The notes: generated by a model not told the origin, from the sequence alone. Positions 17,564 to 27,031 are shown, counted from the first letter of the stretch. The stretch is DNA of 64,000 nt from Neptunicoccus sediminis (GCF_001719615.1 NZ_MDVX01000012.1:1-64000); one strand, 5' to 3'. A program made the numbers and translations.

Positions 17564-18523
17564 ATGAAAATCGGATTTATCGGACTTGGAAATGTGGGGC
17601 ACAAGCTGGCAGGTAGCTTGTTGCGCAACGGGGTGGCGCTGACGGTATTGGACCTCAACCCCGATCTGGTGGCTGCGATGGCGGCGAAAGGGGCCGGTTC
17701 AGTCGGCTCCGCAGCCGAGATGATGCAGAATTGTGACGTGGTGATCACCTGCCTGCCGTCCCCTGCGGCCTGTAATCAGGTTCTGACAGAGATGCTGCCC
17801 TATGTGCGACAGGGCAAGATCTGGCTGGAAATGTCCACCACCGATCAGGCCGAGGTGGAGCGTCTGGGGGCTTTGGTGATTGAAGCGGGAGGCGGGGCTG
17901 TGGATTGTCCGGTGTCCGGTGGCTGCCACCGCGCGGATACGGGGAACATCGCGATTTTTGCGGGCTGTGACCGGCAGACCTTTGAAACCGTTTTGCCGGT
18001 GCTGACCCTCATGGGGCGGCGCATTTTGCATACGGGTCCGCTTGGGACTGCGTCGATGCTGAAGGTGCTGACCAACTATCTGGCGACCGTGCATCTGGTG
18101 GCCAATGCCGAGGCGCTGGTGACAGCCAAAGCTGCCGGAATGGATCTGAACACCACCTTTGAAGCCATCCGCATCAGTTCGGGCAATTCCTTCTCCCATG
18201 AAACCGAAAGTCAGGTGATCCTGAACGGCTCGCGCGATATTTCCTTTACGATGGACCTTGTGAAAAAGGACATCGGCCTGTTCCAGCAGATCGCAGAGCG
18301 CAACAAGGTGCCGCTGGAAATCTCGCCCCTGCTGTGCGGGATTTTTGACGACGGGATCGCCCGCTACGGAATGCGCGAATTGTCCCCCAACATCATCAAA
18401 CGTCTGGAGGAGGCCACAGGACTTGATATTCTCGCCCCCGGTTTCCCGCCGGAAATGACCGACGACGAGCCGGAAGAGCGGGGCTATGAGGTTATTCCCA
18501 AAGGGCGCAGTGGCACGGTCTGA
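17564..18523 (+). CDS. NAD(P)-dependent beta-hydroxyacid dehydrogenase
   Basis: The 319-residue member of the 3-hydroxyisobutyrate/tartronate-semialdehyde dehydrogenase family oxidises or reduces short hydroxyacids. Signatures are the Rossmann loop GFIGLGNVG (4-12), the substrate motif DCPVSGG near residue 110, and the catalytic lysine in MLKVLTNYL near 165. An extra C-terminal acidic tail follows the usual helical domain. The start at 17564 follows GGGCAGGGCGGCAG. The next gene encodes an unrelated membrane protein 47 bases on. The physiological substrate is unknown. Confidence 0.87.
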   Translation: MKIGFIGLGNVGHKLAGSLLRNGVALTVLDLNPDLVAAMAAKGAGSVGSAAEMMQNCDVVITCLPSPAACNQVLTEMLPYVRQGKIWLEMSTTDQAEVERLGALVIEAGGGAVDCPVSGGCHRADTGNIAIFAGCDRQTFETVLPVLTLMGRRILHTGPLGTASMLKVLTNYLATVHLVANAEALVTAKAAGMDLNTTFEAIRISSGNSFSHETESQVILNGSRDISFTMDLVKKDIGLFQQIAERNKVPLEISPLLCGIFDDGIARYGMRELSPNIIKRLEEATGLDILAPGFPPEMTDDEPEERGYEVIPKGRSGTV

Positions 18524-18570
18524 CTGAACTTCACGCTGGCAAGTGGGATGGCTTCGTCGTAAAACGGGGT

Positions 18571-19065
18571 ATGGATACAGAAGATGTCATTGCAACGCTG
18601 AAACCCTCTATGGGGCGGCGCTGGTTCGGGGCGCTCTCGCTCGGGGTGCTCGGGCTGGTGTTGATACTGGCGGTGTTTTACAACCCGCCGGAAATCTTTG
18701 CGCTGCGGATCATCATGCCGCTGGTGGGGGCGTTGTTTATCTGGCAGGCGCAATGGAACCTGCGGGTCACATCAAGCGCTCTGTACCTGACGCGGCAGGG
18801 GCTGTTTGACGATGCGGGCAACCAGATTTGCGCACTTTACAACATGCGCGAAGTGGACCGCGGCGTCTTTGCCTTCAAACCTTCCAACGGATTTCTGGTG
18901 CGTCTGGTTGAACCGGAGCCCAAAGGCTGGGCACCGGGCCTGTACTGGCGTCTGGGTAAGCGTTTGGGGATCGGCGGCGCAACCAACCCTGCGCAAAACA
19001 AGGCAATGGCCGAGGCGATCGAAATGCTGATTATGGAACGGGTGTTGGGGCCGGAACTGGCCTGA
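18571..19065 (+). CDS. Hypothetical membrane protein (PH-like layout)
   Basis: A 164-residue protein with two close hydrophobic helices (~22-39 and 43-60), then a soluble C-terminal part. The phrase LRVTSSALYLTRQGLFDDAGNQICALYNMREVDRG and its basic surroundings resemble membrane-anchored PH-like (bPH) proteins, a weak resemblance based on layout only. It may be co-transcribed with the upstream dehydrogenase gene and ends just before a strong bidirectional terminator. No function is assigned. Confidence 0.65.
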   Translation: MDTEDVIATLKPSMGRRWFGALSLGVLGLVLILAVFYNPPEIFALRIIMPLVGALFIWQAQWNLRVTSSALYLTRQGLFDDAGNQICALYNMREVDRGVFAFKPSNGFLVRLVEPEPKGWAPGLYWRLGKRLGIGGATNPAQNKAMAEAIEMLIMERVLGPELA

Positions 19066-19083
19066 CCTGACGTTCCAGACAGG

Positions 19084-19122
19084 AAAAAGGGGCTGCGCCA
19101 GATCAGGCACAGCCCCTTTTTT
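19084..19122. terminator. Bidirectional intrinsic terminator
   Basis: A near-perfect 15-bp stem is flanked by an A-run on the left and a T-run on the right. It can stop both the hypothetical gene on the plus strand and the convergent glutamate dehydrogenase gene on the minus strand. Confidence 0.85.
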
Positions 19123-19138
19123 ATTGGTTCATGCGGTC

Positions 19139-20554
19139 TTACAACCCTTTGGCGCGGTAGCTGCTGGCAACTTTGCCGATGGACACCAGATAGGCGGCGG
19201 TGCGCAGGTCGCTTACATCGGAACGCGCGTGCCAGACCTCGCGCATGGACTGATAAGCCCCGCGCATGGTGTCCTCCAGACCGGAGCGCACCAGTTCCAA
19301 TTCCCCCGCACCATTCAGATAACGCTGTTTGAAGGTTTCCGAGAGCTGGTGTCCGGTGACGGATTCCAGTTCGTTGATAAGCAGGCGATGACGTTCTTCT
19401 TCCTGACGGCGCTGCATCCGCCCGAACCGGATATGGCTGAGGTTTTTGACCCATTCAAAGTAGGACACAGTCACACCACCTGCGTTGGCATACATGTCCG
19501 GAATGATGATACAGCCCTTGTCTCGCAGGATTTTATCCGCTCCCGAGGTCACGGGACCGTTGGCGGCCTCAATAATTAGCGGAACCTTGATCCGTTTGGC
19601 GTTGGACAGGTTAATCACCCCTTCCATCGCAGCAGGGATCAGGATGTCGGCGTCCTTCTCCATGATCGGCGCGCCCGGCTCATGCCAGTCCCCGCCCGAG
19701 AAATCCTTGGTCGATCCGGTGGCTAAAAGATGCTGTTTCAACTTTTCGATGTCGATGCCGTCATCATTGGTGATACAGCCGTCGAACTCCAGCACGCCGG
19801 TAATCTTGGCGCCGTCTTCTTCGGACAGGAATTTGGCCGCGTGATAGCCCACGTTCCCCAAGCCCTGCACAAGAATCCGCTTGCCGTCGAGTGTTCCTTC
19901 CAGTCCGGCGGCCTTCACGTCCTCCGGATGGCGGAAGAATTCCTGCAAGGCGTATTGCACGCCGCGCCCTGTTGCCTCGGTACGGCCCTGAATGCCGCCG
20001 CCGCTGATCGGTTTGCCGGTCACACAGGCGCGAGAGTTGATGTCGGTGGTGTTCATGCGGGCATATTGGTCTGCAATCCACGCCATTTCCCGTTCGCCGG
20101 TCCCCATATCAGGGGCGGGCACGTTCTGGGAGGGGTGGATCAGGTCGCGCTTGGCCAGTTCATAGGCAAAGCGGCGGGTAATGCGCTCCAGCTCATCCTC
20201 GTCCCATTCTTTCGGATCAATACACAACCCGCCCTTGGACCCGCCAAAAGGCGCATCGACCAGCGCACATTTATAAGTCATCAGCGCGGCGAGCGCCTCG
20301 ACCTCGTCCTGATTGACAGACATGGCATAGCGGATGCCCCCCTTCACAGGTTCCATATGTTCGGAATGGACGGAACGGTATCCGGTGAAGGTCTGAATAT
20401 CACCGCGCAGGCGGACACCGAAACGCACGGTGTAGGTCGCATTGCAAACCTTGATTTTTTCCACCAGTCCCGGCGGCAAATCCATTAACCGCACTGCGCG
20501 GTTGAACATGATATTGGTGGATTCGCGGAAACTCGGCTCGGCTTTGCGTGTCAT
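19139..20554 (-). CDS. gdhA: Glu/Leu/Phe/Val dehydrogenase (glutamate dehydrogenase type)
   Basis: The 471-residue enzyme interconverts an L-amino acid and its 2-oxo acid with NAD(P), most likely glutamate and 2-oxoglutarate. It shows the substrate-binding PVKGGIRY, the catalytic-lysine region KCALVDAPFGGSKGG, and the Rossmann motif GLGNVGYHAAKF. The C-terminus is longer than in the ~420-residue enzymes (extra helical region with MQRRQEEERHR). It is a single gene with an unusual inverted repeat upstream. Whether it works mainly in assimilation or catabolism cannot be read here. Confidence 0.9.
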   Translation of the reverse strand: MTRKAEPSFRESTNIMFNRAVRLMDLPPGLVEKIKVCNATYTVRFGVRLRGDIQTFTGYRSVHSEHMEPVKGGIRYAMSVNQDEVEALAALMTYKCALVDAPFGGSKGGLCIDPKEWDEDELERITRRFAYELAKRDLIHPSQNVPAPDMGTGEREMAWIADQYARMNTTDINSRACVTGKPISGGGIQGRTEATGRGVQYALQEFFRHPEDVKAAGLEGTLDGKRILVQGLGNVGYHAAKFLSEEDGAKITGVLEFDGCITNDDGIDIEKLKQHLLATGSTKDFSGGDWHEPGAPIMEKDADILIPAAMEGVINLSNAKRIKVPLIIEAANGPVTSGADKILRDKGCIIIPDMYANAGGVTVSYFEWVKNLSHIRFGRMQRRQEEERHRLLINELESVTGHQLSETFKQRYLNGAGELELVRSGLEDTMRGAYQSMREVWHARSDVSDLRTAAYLVSIGKVASSYRAKGL

Positions 20555-20587
20555 GTACGCCTCTGTAAATAATTGCGACAGTTTCGG

Positions 20588-20616
20588 TGTAACCCGTTTT
20601 ATGACGCTGGGTTACA
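20588..20616. promoter_or_regulatory. Long-spaced inverted repeat upstream of glutamate dehydrogenase
   Basis: TGTAACCC and GGGTTACA form a perfect 8-bp inverted repeat with a 13-base spacer, centred about 48 bases upstream of the start codon at 20554. A further TGTAAC lies at 20635-20640. It could be a dimer operator with wide half-site spacing, or a stem-loop in the leader RNA. Confidence 0.4.
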
Positions 20617-20730
20617 AGGGCCATAAGGGCAGAATGTAACACAAAGGGCAACAGCAATTTGCCGAATTTTTAGGCAATTTCAGAATGCCTTTGTATACCG
20701 TTCGCCCGCTTGCCTTAAGCCTTGGGAATA

Positions 20731-20761
20731 AACGAAAAAGAGGCGGGAAAACCCGCCTCTT
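20731..20761 (-). terminator. Intrinsic terminator of typA
   Basis: A perfect 10-bp stem (20738-20747 with 20752-20761) and a 4-base loop are followed on the minus strand by a T-run. It lies about 30 bases beyond the typA stop. Confidence 0.88.
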
Positions 20762-20789
20762 GAATGCATTCGATCTGTGTCCGTCCGGA

Positions 20790-22613
20790 TCAGTTATCGC
20801 CGGATTTCGCAGCGCGTTTCCGCTCGTGCGGGTCAAGATGAACCTTGCGCAGACGGATCGCGTTCGGGGTCACTTCGACGAGTTCATCGGTGTCGATATA
20901 GGCGATAGCCTGTTCCAGCGAGAGCGTGACAGGTGTTGTCAGGCGAACCGCCTCGTCAGTGCCCGAAGCCCGTACGTTGGTCAGTTTCTTGCCCTTCAGC
21001 GGGTTCACTTCCAGATCGTTTTCGCGGGAATGCTCACCGATGATCATGCCGGTGTAAACAGGTTCCTGCGCACCGATAAACATCTTGCCGCGATCTTCGA
21101 GGTTCCACAACGCATAAGCAACAGAGGTGCCGTTCTCCATAGAGATCAGAACACCCGCACGACGGCCCGGAATTGGCCCTTTGTGGGGCGCCCATTCGTG
21201 GAACACTCGGTTCAGAACGCCTGTGCCGCGGGTGTCTGTCAGAAATTCGCCGTGATACCCGATCAGACCACGGGACGGAACATGGGCGATGATACGGGTT
21301 TTGCCGGCACCGGCCTGTTTCATCTCGGCCAGATCACCCTTGCGGGCGCCGGTCAGCTTTTCGATCACAACACCGGAGTATTCGTCATCCACGTCGATGG
21401 TGACTTCTTCAATCGGCTCACAGCGGACGCCGTCAACCTCTTGGAACAGAACCTTCGGACGGGAGATCGACAGTTCAAAACCCTCGCGGCGCATGTTCTC
21501 GATCAGAACGCCCATCTGCAATTCGCCACGACCTGCCACATCAAAGGCTTCGCCGCCCGGTGTGTCGGTCACGCGGATCGCAACGTTTGTTTCAGCCTCT
21601 TTCATCAGGCGGTCGCGGATCACACGGGATTGCACTTTCTTGCCATCACGACCGGCCAGAGGGCTGTCGTTGATGCCAAAAGTTACAGAAATCGTCGGCG
21701 GGTCGATCGGCTGTGCCGCAATCGGTTCCGTGACCGAAGGGTTGCACAATGTATCAGCCACAGTTGCATTCGTCATACCGGCGATGGTCACGATGTCACC
21801 GGCTTCGGCAACGTCGATGGGTTGTTGCGCCAGACCGCGGAAGGCGAGGATTTTTGTTGCGCGGAAGTTTTCAACCAGTTCCCCGTCACGGCTCAGCGCT
21901 TTCAGGCTCTCGCCGGTTTTCAGTGTGCCGCTTTCGACGCGACCGGTCAGGATGCGGCCGATGAACGGATCGGCGCCCAGTGTCACGGCCAGCATTTTGA
22001 ACGGCTCGTCTTTTTTGGCGAGCTGTTTTGGCGCAGGGACGTGTTTGACGATCAGATCGAACAGCGCCGACAGATCCTGACGGGGGCCGTCCAGTTCCAT
22101 ATCGGCCCAGCCGGAGCGACCGGAGGCATACATGGACGGGAAATCGAGCTGATCGTCATCCGCGCCCAGATTGGCGAAAAGGTCGAAACATTCGTCCAGC
22201 GCGCGATCCGGTTCCGCGTCAGGTTTGTCTACTTTGTTCAGCACCACAATCGGACGCAGGCCCAAGGCCAGTGCCTTGGAGGTCACGAATTTTGTTTGGG
22301 GCATCGGGCCTTCGGCCGCGTCCACCAGCAGAACAACACCGTCTACCATAGAGAGGATACGCTCCACCTCGCCGCCGAAATCGGCGTGGCCGGGGGTGTC
22401 AACGATGTTGATCCGCGTGTCGTTCCATTCCACCGAAGTGGCTTTCGCCAGAATTGTAATGCCGCGTTCGCGTTCCAGATCGTTGCTGTCCATCGCCCGT
22501 TCGGCAACAGCCTGGTTCGCGCGAAAGGCGCCGGACTGTTTGAGCAGCTCGTCAACCAGTGTGGTTTTGCCATGGTCAACGTGTGCGATGATGGCGATAT
22601 TTCTGAGTTCCAT
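20790..22613 (-). CDS. typA: Translational GTPase TypA/BipA
   Basis: The 607-residue ribosome-associated GTPase has normal length. The P-loop [10 protein letters not shown] (10-19), [12 protein letters not shown] switch II and NKVD specificity motif are visible, followed by EF-G-like domains III and V and the TypA-specific C-terminal domain. It aids large-subunit assembly and growth under stress or cold. It is a single gene, divergent from kynA, and closed by a strong terminator. The frame on the opposite strand is also open over this whole gene, but that is a codon-bias shadow. Confidence 0.97.
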   Translation of the reverse strand: MELRNIAIIAHVDHGKTTLVDELLKQSGAFRANQAVAERAMDSNDLERERGITILAKATSVEWNDTRINIVDTPGHADFGGEVERILSMVDGVVLLVDAAEGPMPQTKFVTSKALALGLRPIVVLNKVDKPDAEPDRALDECFDLFANLGADDDQLDFPSMYASGRSGWADMELDGPRQDLSALFDLIVKHVPAPKQLAKKDEPFKMLAVTLGADPFIGRILTGRVESGTLKTGESLKALSRDGELVENFRATKILAFRGLAQQPIDVAEAGDIVTIAGMTNATVADTLCNPSVTEPIAAQPIDPPTISVTFGINDSPLAGRDGKKVQSRVIRDRLMKEAETNVAIRVTDTPGGEAFDVAGRGELQMGVLIENMRREGFELSISRPKVLFQEVDGVRCEPIEEVTIDVDDEYSGVVIEKLTGARKGDLAEMKQAGAGKTRIIAHVPSRGLIGYHGEFLTDTRGTGVLNRVFHEWAPHKGPIPGRRAGVLISMENGTSVAYALWNLEDRGKMFIGAQEPVYTGMIIGEHSRENDLEVNPLKGKKLTNVRASGTDEAVRLTTPVTLSLEQAIAYIDTDELVEVTPNAIRLRKVHLDPHERKRAAKSGDN

Positions 22614-22844
22614 AAAGAAGTGCCTGTGTCGGAAAATAAGGGGTTTGGCGCGGCCTTACAGGGTTTGTGGGGACTTGGCTAGGTTTAACTTGCGTTTTTG
22701 CGCCGCAACACTGCGCCTGCGCGGATAAAGCGGCAGGCTCTGGTCTGTCGCTGCAGGCCGTCGAAAGCGGCGGAACCGCGCTTCTTGTTGCAAAGCAGGG
22801 CGGAGCAGATACAAACGTTTTTAGACAAATTGTAAGGTTTTACT

Positions 22845-23681
22845 ATGGCCAATAATGCGAAAAACCCCGCCGAGGACGCGACACTCTCGTTCAAGGACAA
22901 GATGTCCTACACGGATTATCTGGGGCTTGATGCGATTCTGACGGCGCAGCACCCCCTGTCTGATGCCCATGACGAAATGCTGTTCATCGTGCAGCATCAA
23001 GCCTCAGAGGTTTGGTTGCGGCTGGCTATTTACGAACTGAACGCGGCGCGGGATCTGATTGCGCGGAATGAAATACGGCCTGCGTTCAAGATGCTGACAC
23101 GGGTGGCGCGGATATTCGAGCAGCTTAATTCTGCCTGGGATGTGTTGCGCACCATGACCCCGTCCGAATACACCCAGTTCCGCGATGCGCTCGGCCATTC
23201 CTCGGGGTTCCAGTCCCATCAATACCGGCTGGTCGAATTTCTTGTGGGCAATCGCAACCACACCATGTTGAAACCCCACGAACACCGCAACGACCTGCAT
23301 CAGGCATTGGTGGAGGAACTGGGCAAACCGAGCCTGTACGACGTGGTTTTACGCCATCTGGCAGAGCAGGGGTTCCCTGTGCCTCAGGAGGTTCTGACGC
23401 GGGATGTTTCTGTGAAGCTGCCCCATAACGACGGGGTGCAAGCGGTTTGGAAACAGGTCTATCAAAACCCGCAGGATCACTGGCTGGCTTATGAACTGGC
23501 GGAGAAACTGGTGGATTTCGAAGACTACTTCCGCCGCTGGCGCTTTAACCATGTCACAACCGTAGAGCGGATCATCGGTAACAAGAAAGGGACAGGCGGC
23601 ACCGGAGGCGTGAGCTATCTGCAAAGCATGCTGAAGGTGGAGTTATTCCCCGAACTCTGGTCAGTGCGCACAGTGCTCTAA
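22845..23681 (+). CDS. kynA: Tryptophan 2,3-dioxygenase
   Basis: This 278-residue cytosolic haem enzyme opens the indole ring of tryptophan to give N-formylkynurenine, the first step of the kynurenine route. Diagnostic segments are SGFQSHQYRLVEFLVGN in the substrate site and the proximal haem histidine in RRWRFNHVTTVERIIG. The length is typical. Kynurenine formamidase and kynureninase genes are not adjacent, so the rest of the pathway must be elsewhere. The ATG at 22845 is preceded by TAAGGT. No clear terminator follows. Confidence 0.95.
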   Translation: MANNAKNPAEDATLSFKDKMSYTDYLGLDAILTAQHPLSDAHDEMLFIVQHQASEVWLRLAIYELNAARDLIARNEIRPAFKMLTRVARIFEQLNSAWDVLRTMTPSEYTQFRDALGHSSGFQSHQYRLVEFLVGNRNHTMLKPHEHRNDLHQALVEELGKPSLYDVVLRHLAEQGFPVPQEVLTRDVSVKLPHNDGVQAVWKQVYQNPQDHWLAYELAEKLVDFEDYFRRWRFNHVTTVERIIGNKKGTGGTGGVSYLQSMLKVELFPELWSVRTVL

Positions 23682-23806
23682 ACCCTGCGATGCGATAATT
23701 GCCTTAGTTTCGCCTTAATTTGCCCAACTAATACCGTAGTGAGCGGATACCGAGGGAGATGTTCGGGATTGGGACGAGCTTTCCCGGGCAAGTTTGAGAG
23801 GCAAAA

Positions 23807-24034
23807 ATGAAGAACCGCTACGAAACCTGCGTCCGCTCTGTCGGTGCGCAAATCAGAAACCGTGCCCGTCAGTGGGGGCAGTCCGAAGATGGCGCTGTCA
23901 CTGTGGACTGGGTTGTTCTGACGGCAACCATGACCGTGATCGGCGGTGTGATTGTCGCCCTGACCGTGGACGGGACCACCGATGTGGGCAACCAGATTGG
24001 GACCGTGCTGTCAGAGAAAACCGTTTCGGAGTAA
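23807..24034 (+). CDS. Small prepilin-like (Flp-type) peptide
   Basis: The 75-residue protein has a basic leader of about 29 residues ending in EDG, then AVTVDWVVLTATMTVIGGVIVALTV, a hydrophobic stretch starting right after the glycine. This is the layout of class III/Flp prepilins processed by a TadV-like peptidase, except that the +5 residue is Asp instead of Glu. No tad/cpa genes are nearby. A pseudopilin or orphan pilin of a Tad system elsewhere is the likely role; a simple small membrane peptide is the alternative. Confidence 0.6.
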   Translation: MKNRYETCVRSVGAQIRNRARQWGQSEDGAVTVDWVVLTATMTVIGGVIVALTVDGTTDVGNQIGTVLSEKTVSE

Positions 24035-24141
24035 GAGTTCCGGACAGGGCGTTACGGTTATGGTGACATATTGAATAATCGCATTTGATAGTGGTCTTTT
24101 GCGATAATTCGTCATGCCCGTTTTTTTCCCTGTCAGCTTTT

Positions 24142-25077
24142 CTACCGATAATATCGCGATTGCCGTTGCTCCGGCGGGGGAGCCACAGCACCGGCCTGCC
24201 CGGCAGCCTCGGCCAGCAACCAATCCCGAAACGCGCGGATCAGAGGGTCGTTCCGTCGGGTCTTTTCGGTTGCGATGGCGTATATGGTAAACGGCAACGT
24301 TGTCGGTTCGAACAACCGAACAAGCGATCCGTTCGCAACCGTCGACTCGACAACCGCCTCATAGGCGAGCGATATGCCCAAACCGGCCTCCGCTGCGGTG
24401 GCCGCGTATTCGCAGTTAGGGTAGATGGGATCACCTTTGGGCAATTCAGCTACCACACCTGCGGCGCGAAACCACTCTGACCATTGGTCGTCTACTTCGT
24501 CTCTGAACAGTGTTTGACGGAGTAGCTCCCGAGGGTGGGAGATAGCTGTCCGCTTCAGTAGTTCCGGTGACGCAACCGGATAGCGGGCGGAACGCAGGAA
24601 GGGCACAACATCCAAGCCAGACTCTGCCTGATCACGCCATTTGATCACCACGTCTGCATCATTCGTGGTAAAATCCGTCGAGGGCGCCGCCTCGGCAATG
24701 TGAAGACGGATCAAGTCTGCGTGGGCGAAACCCGCTAAACGAGGCAAAAGCCAGCGGGCGGCAAAACCCGGCGTGGACAGCACCCGCAAATTTGAGCCCG
24801 TCTTATAGCCGAGCGCCTGTCGCGTGCTGTCATCCAAATGGTCAAGCAATTGCGACAGGTGACCGGCGTAGCTGCGCCCCGTGGCTGTCAGACTGATCCG
24901 GTTGCTTTGTCGGCGGAACAAGGCGGTTGCGAGGTAGTCTTCCAATGCACGAATCTGATGGGAGATCGCAGAGGGAGACAAGCAGAGCTCCTCCGCAGCG
25001 GCCTTAAAGCTAAGGTGCCTAGCCGCCGCTTCAAAGGCTTTCACAGCAGAGAACGGAGGGAGCCGACGCCGCTTCAC
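24142..25077 (-). CDS. LysR family transcriptional regulator (GcvA-like)
   Basis: A 311-residue regulator with an N-terminal winged helix-turn-helix (LPPFSAVKAFEAAARHLSFKAAAEELCLSPSAISHQIR region, residues ~6-40) and a C-terminal LysR effector domain (~90-290). The opening phrase is typical of GcvA-like members. The frame is open upstream to 25278, but the GTG at 25077 has AGGAGAAATCACTC before it and begins the DNA-binding domain. It is divergent from the broken metalloprotease-like gene 101 bases away and may once have controlled it. Confidence 0.88.
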   Translation of the reverse strand: MKRRRLPPFSAVKAFEAAARHLSFKAAAEELCLSPSAISHQIRALEDYLATALFRRQSNRISLTATGRSYAGHLSQLLDHLDDSTRQALGYKTGSNLRVLSTPGFAARWLLPRLAGFAHADLIRLHIAEAAPSTDFTTNDADVVIKWRDQAESGLDVVPFLRSARYPVASPELLKRTAISHPRELLRQTLFRDEVDDQWSEWFRAAGVVAELPKGDPIYPNCEYAATAAEAGLGISLAYEAVVESTVANGSLVRLFEPTTLPFTIYAIATEKTRRNDPLIRAFRDWLLAEAAGQAGAVAPPPEQRQSRYYR

Positions 25078-25178
25078 GAGTGATTTCTCCTCATCAGGTG
25101 ATGAAATACCACCTTTTGCAGACAAACATACCTGTTGGGTATCCTTATTGCAAATCAACGCGGCTGAAGGAGGTTCCC

Positions 25179-25679
25179 ATGCTTTCCCTATTATGCAATG
25201 CGGCTGTTTTAGCTGCGCCCATGATCGCTTACCTTGTGACAGATGGCAAAGCCGAAACCCTATCGGTTCCGAATGCACTGGTTGAAAACCTTCACCGCTG
25301 GATAGATCAAAACACCGGATTTACGCCTCTGGCGACGCCTGCAACAATTATCTTTGTCAAAGCTCAGAAACTGGCCAAGACGGACGACATGGCCTCGATC
25401 ATCGGCAGTACGCAGCGCGGTTTTTAAGACCCACAAACCGCCACAATTACGCTTGTCCGACCTTGGGATGCAAAGAACCCGCAGGATGTTGCAGTGCTGC
25501 TGCATGAACTTGTGCATCACCGGCAAAACAATATGCACTATTATTGCGAAGCGGCCAAGGAGTTCGCAGCCTATAAAACGCAGAGAGCATGGTTGGAAGA
25601 ACGTGGTCTCAGCCTGAATGTGAACTGGATCGGTGTCGTGTTGGCATCGAGTTGCACGCCCAAAGATATTCATCCTTGA
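25179..25679 (+). pseudogene. Broken DUF6647-like protein with HExxH motif
   Basis: A single frame from a strong start (ATG at 25179 after GAAGGAGGTTCCC) encodes a hydrophobic signal-like N-terminus and ~82 residues before a TAA at 25425-25427. The same frame continues without further stop to 25679 and contains VAVLLHELVHHRQN, a zinc-protease-like HExxH motif, then Cys/Tyr features of DUF6647-type proteins. Reading through gives a ~166-residue protein. A single change of a tyrosine codon to TAA would explain it. It is either an in-frame nonsense pseudogene or a sequencing error; programmed readthrough is less likely. Confidence 0.7.
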
Positions 25680-25704
25680 TTGGGTCAGAACAGCATAGGG
25701 GCGG

Positions 25705-25724
25705 AGCCTCCGGCGGGGATATTT
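25705..25724 (+). repeat. Short dispersed intergenic motif, copy 1
   Basis: The 20-base string AGCCTCCGGCGGGGATATTT here recurs exactly on the minus strand at 39220-39239. Both copies are intergenic. I recall GC-rich intergenic motifs of this kind from Rhodobacteraceae genomes, but the function is unknown. Confidence 0.6.
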
Positions 25725-25852
25725 GTTGAAAATGGAGCTGGAACAGTCTGTTGCTTTTTTGCTGGCGGCGGATTTTTTGTTGTTGGCTTGACTTTACCGG
25801 CACTGGCGCTGATGTCACTCTGGCATCAAAGAGCATCACAGGCAGGGCAATC

Positions 25853-27031
25853 GTGACAGAATACACACCGGATCCACAACTGCGCGCGGCGTTTCTGGGC
25901 GGCATGTCCCATGCGGCCTGTACGGTGAATATCGTAACCACAGACGGTGTTGCAGGGCGCGGCGGTGTGACGGTTTCGGCCATGACATCGGTGTCGGCGG
26001 ATTCCCCCAAACCGACCTTGCTGGTTTGTGTCCACCACGAGGCAAGTGCTGCACCGTTGATCCTTGAGAACGGCAATTTTTGTGTGAACCTGCTGCGGGA
26101 CGACCAGTCGTTTATTTCCGATACGTTTGCGGGGCGGTTCAAAGAGGAATTTGCAGATAAATTCGACTGCGCTGAGTGGGCGCCAATGGCCACAGGTGCG
26201 CCCCGTGTGGTGGACCCGCTGGTGGCTTTTGATTGTACATTGGTCAGCGCCGAGCGGATCGGCACCCATCACGTATTTGTCGGTGAAGTGCAGGATATTT
26301 TCACCGCGAACCGTGGGACGCCGCTGATTTATGCCAACCGTGCCTACGGGCGCACGGTGCGAATTGATCCGGTGACGACCTTTGCAACCTCCCAGTCCGA
26401 CACGGCCCTGCGGGTCGGGTGTTTTCACACCATAGGCCCCTTTGTTGTGCCCCGTATCATTGGCGAATTCACCAAGGACGACAGCACCGATTTGCGTCTG
26501 ATGGACGGGGATCACCGCCGCCTGATTGAAGGCTTGCGGGCCGGTGAGGTCGATCTGGCGTTGATGTTCGATCTTGACCTGCCGGACGATATTGAGACCG
26601 TGCCGCTTGCCAGTTTGGCACCCTATATTCTGCTGGCCGAAGATCATCCGCTGGCGGCAGAACCGAACCTGACGCTTGAGACACTGACCAAACATCCGAT
26701 GGTACTGCTGGATTCCGAGCCTTCAGCAGAATATGCCCTGTCGATTTTCGCCGCACAGCATCTGGCGCCGCAGGTCAAATACCACTGCCCGTCCTATGAG
26801 ATGGTGCGCGCAATGGTGGGGGAGGGGCTTGGCTATTCGTTGCTGGCCAGCAAACCGGCCAGCAATCTGAGCTATGACGGTCATTCACTGGTGACGCGCC
26901 CCTTGCCAGCGGACACCCGTCACTGTCCCACCGTTCTGGCCTACCGGCGGGACGCGGAGCTGCCCCCTGCGGCGCAACCGTTTATGGAACTTTGCAAGGA
27001 TCTGTTCACGTCACCGATCGAGCGGGTTTAA
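25853..27031 (+). CDS. Flavin reductase domain fused to LysR effector-binding domain
   Basis: The 392-residue protein joins two domains. Residues ~8-165 are a flavin reductase-like FMN-binding domain (FLGGMSHAACTVNIVTTDG, then VTVSAMTSVSADSPKPTLLVCVH, FCVNLLRDDQ and VGEVQDI). Residues ~178-385 are a LysR substrate-binding domain (ALRVGCFHTIGPFVVPRI, LRAGEVDLAL, MVRAMVGEGLGYSLL) without any helix-turn-helix. It probably supplies reduced flavin to a monooxygenase, with activity tuned by a small ligand. I chose the GTG at 25853 (GGCAGGGCAATC upstream); the frame opens earlier at 25751. No oxygenase partner is adjacent. Its TAA stop overlaps the stop of argE. Confidence 0.82.
   Translation: MTEYTPDPQLRAAFLGGMSHAACTVNIVTTDGVAGRGGVTVSAMTSVSADSPKPTLLVCVHHEASAAPLILENGNFCVNLLRDDQSFISDTFAGRFKEEFADKFDCAEWAPMATGAPRVVDPLVAFDCTLVSAERIGTHHVFVGEVQDIFTANRGTPLIYANRAYGRTVRIDPVTTFATSQSDTALRVGCFHTIGPFVVPRIIGEFTKDDSTDLRLMDGDHRRLIEGLRAGEVDLALMFDLDLPDDIETVPLASLAPYILLAEDHPLAAEPNLTLETLTKHPMVLLDSEPSAEYALSIFAAQHLAPQVKYHCPSYEMVRAMVGEGLGYSLLASKPASNLSYDGHSLVTRPLPADTRHCPTVLAYRRDAELPPAAQPFMELCKDLFTSPIERV

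Noticed and set aside
20685-22682. 665-codon open frame on the plus strand
   Set aside because: It is exactly antisense to typA, whose GTPase motifs are clear.
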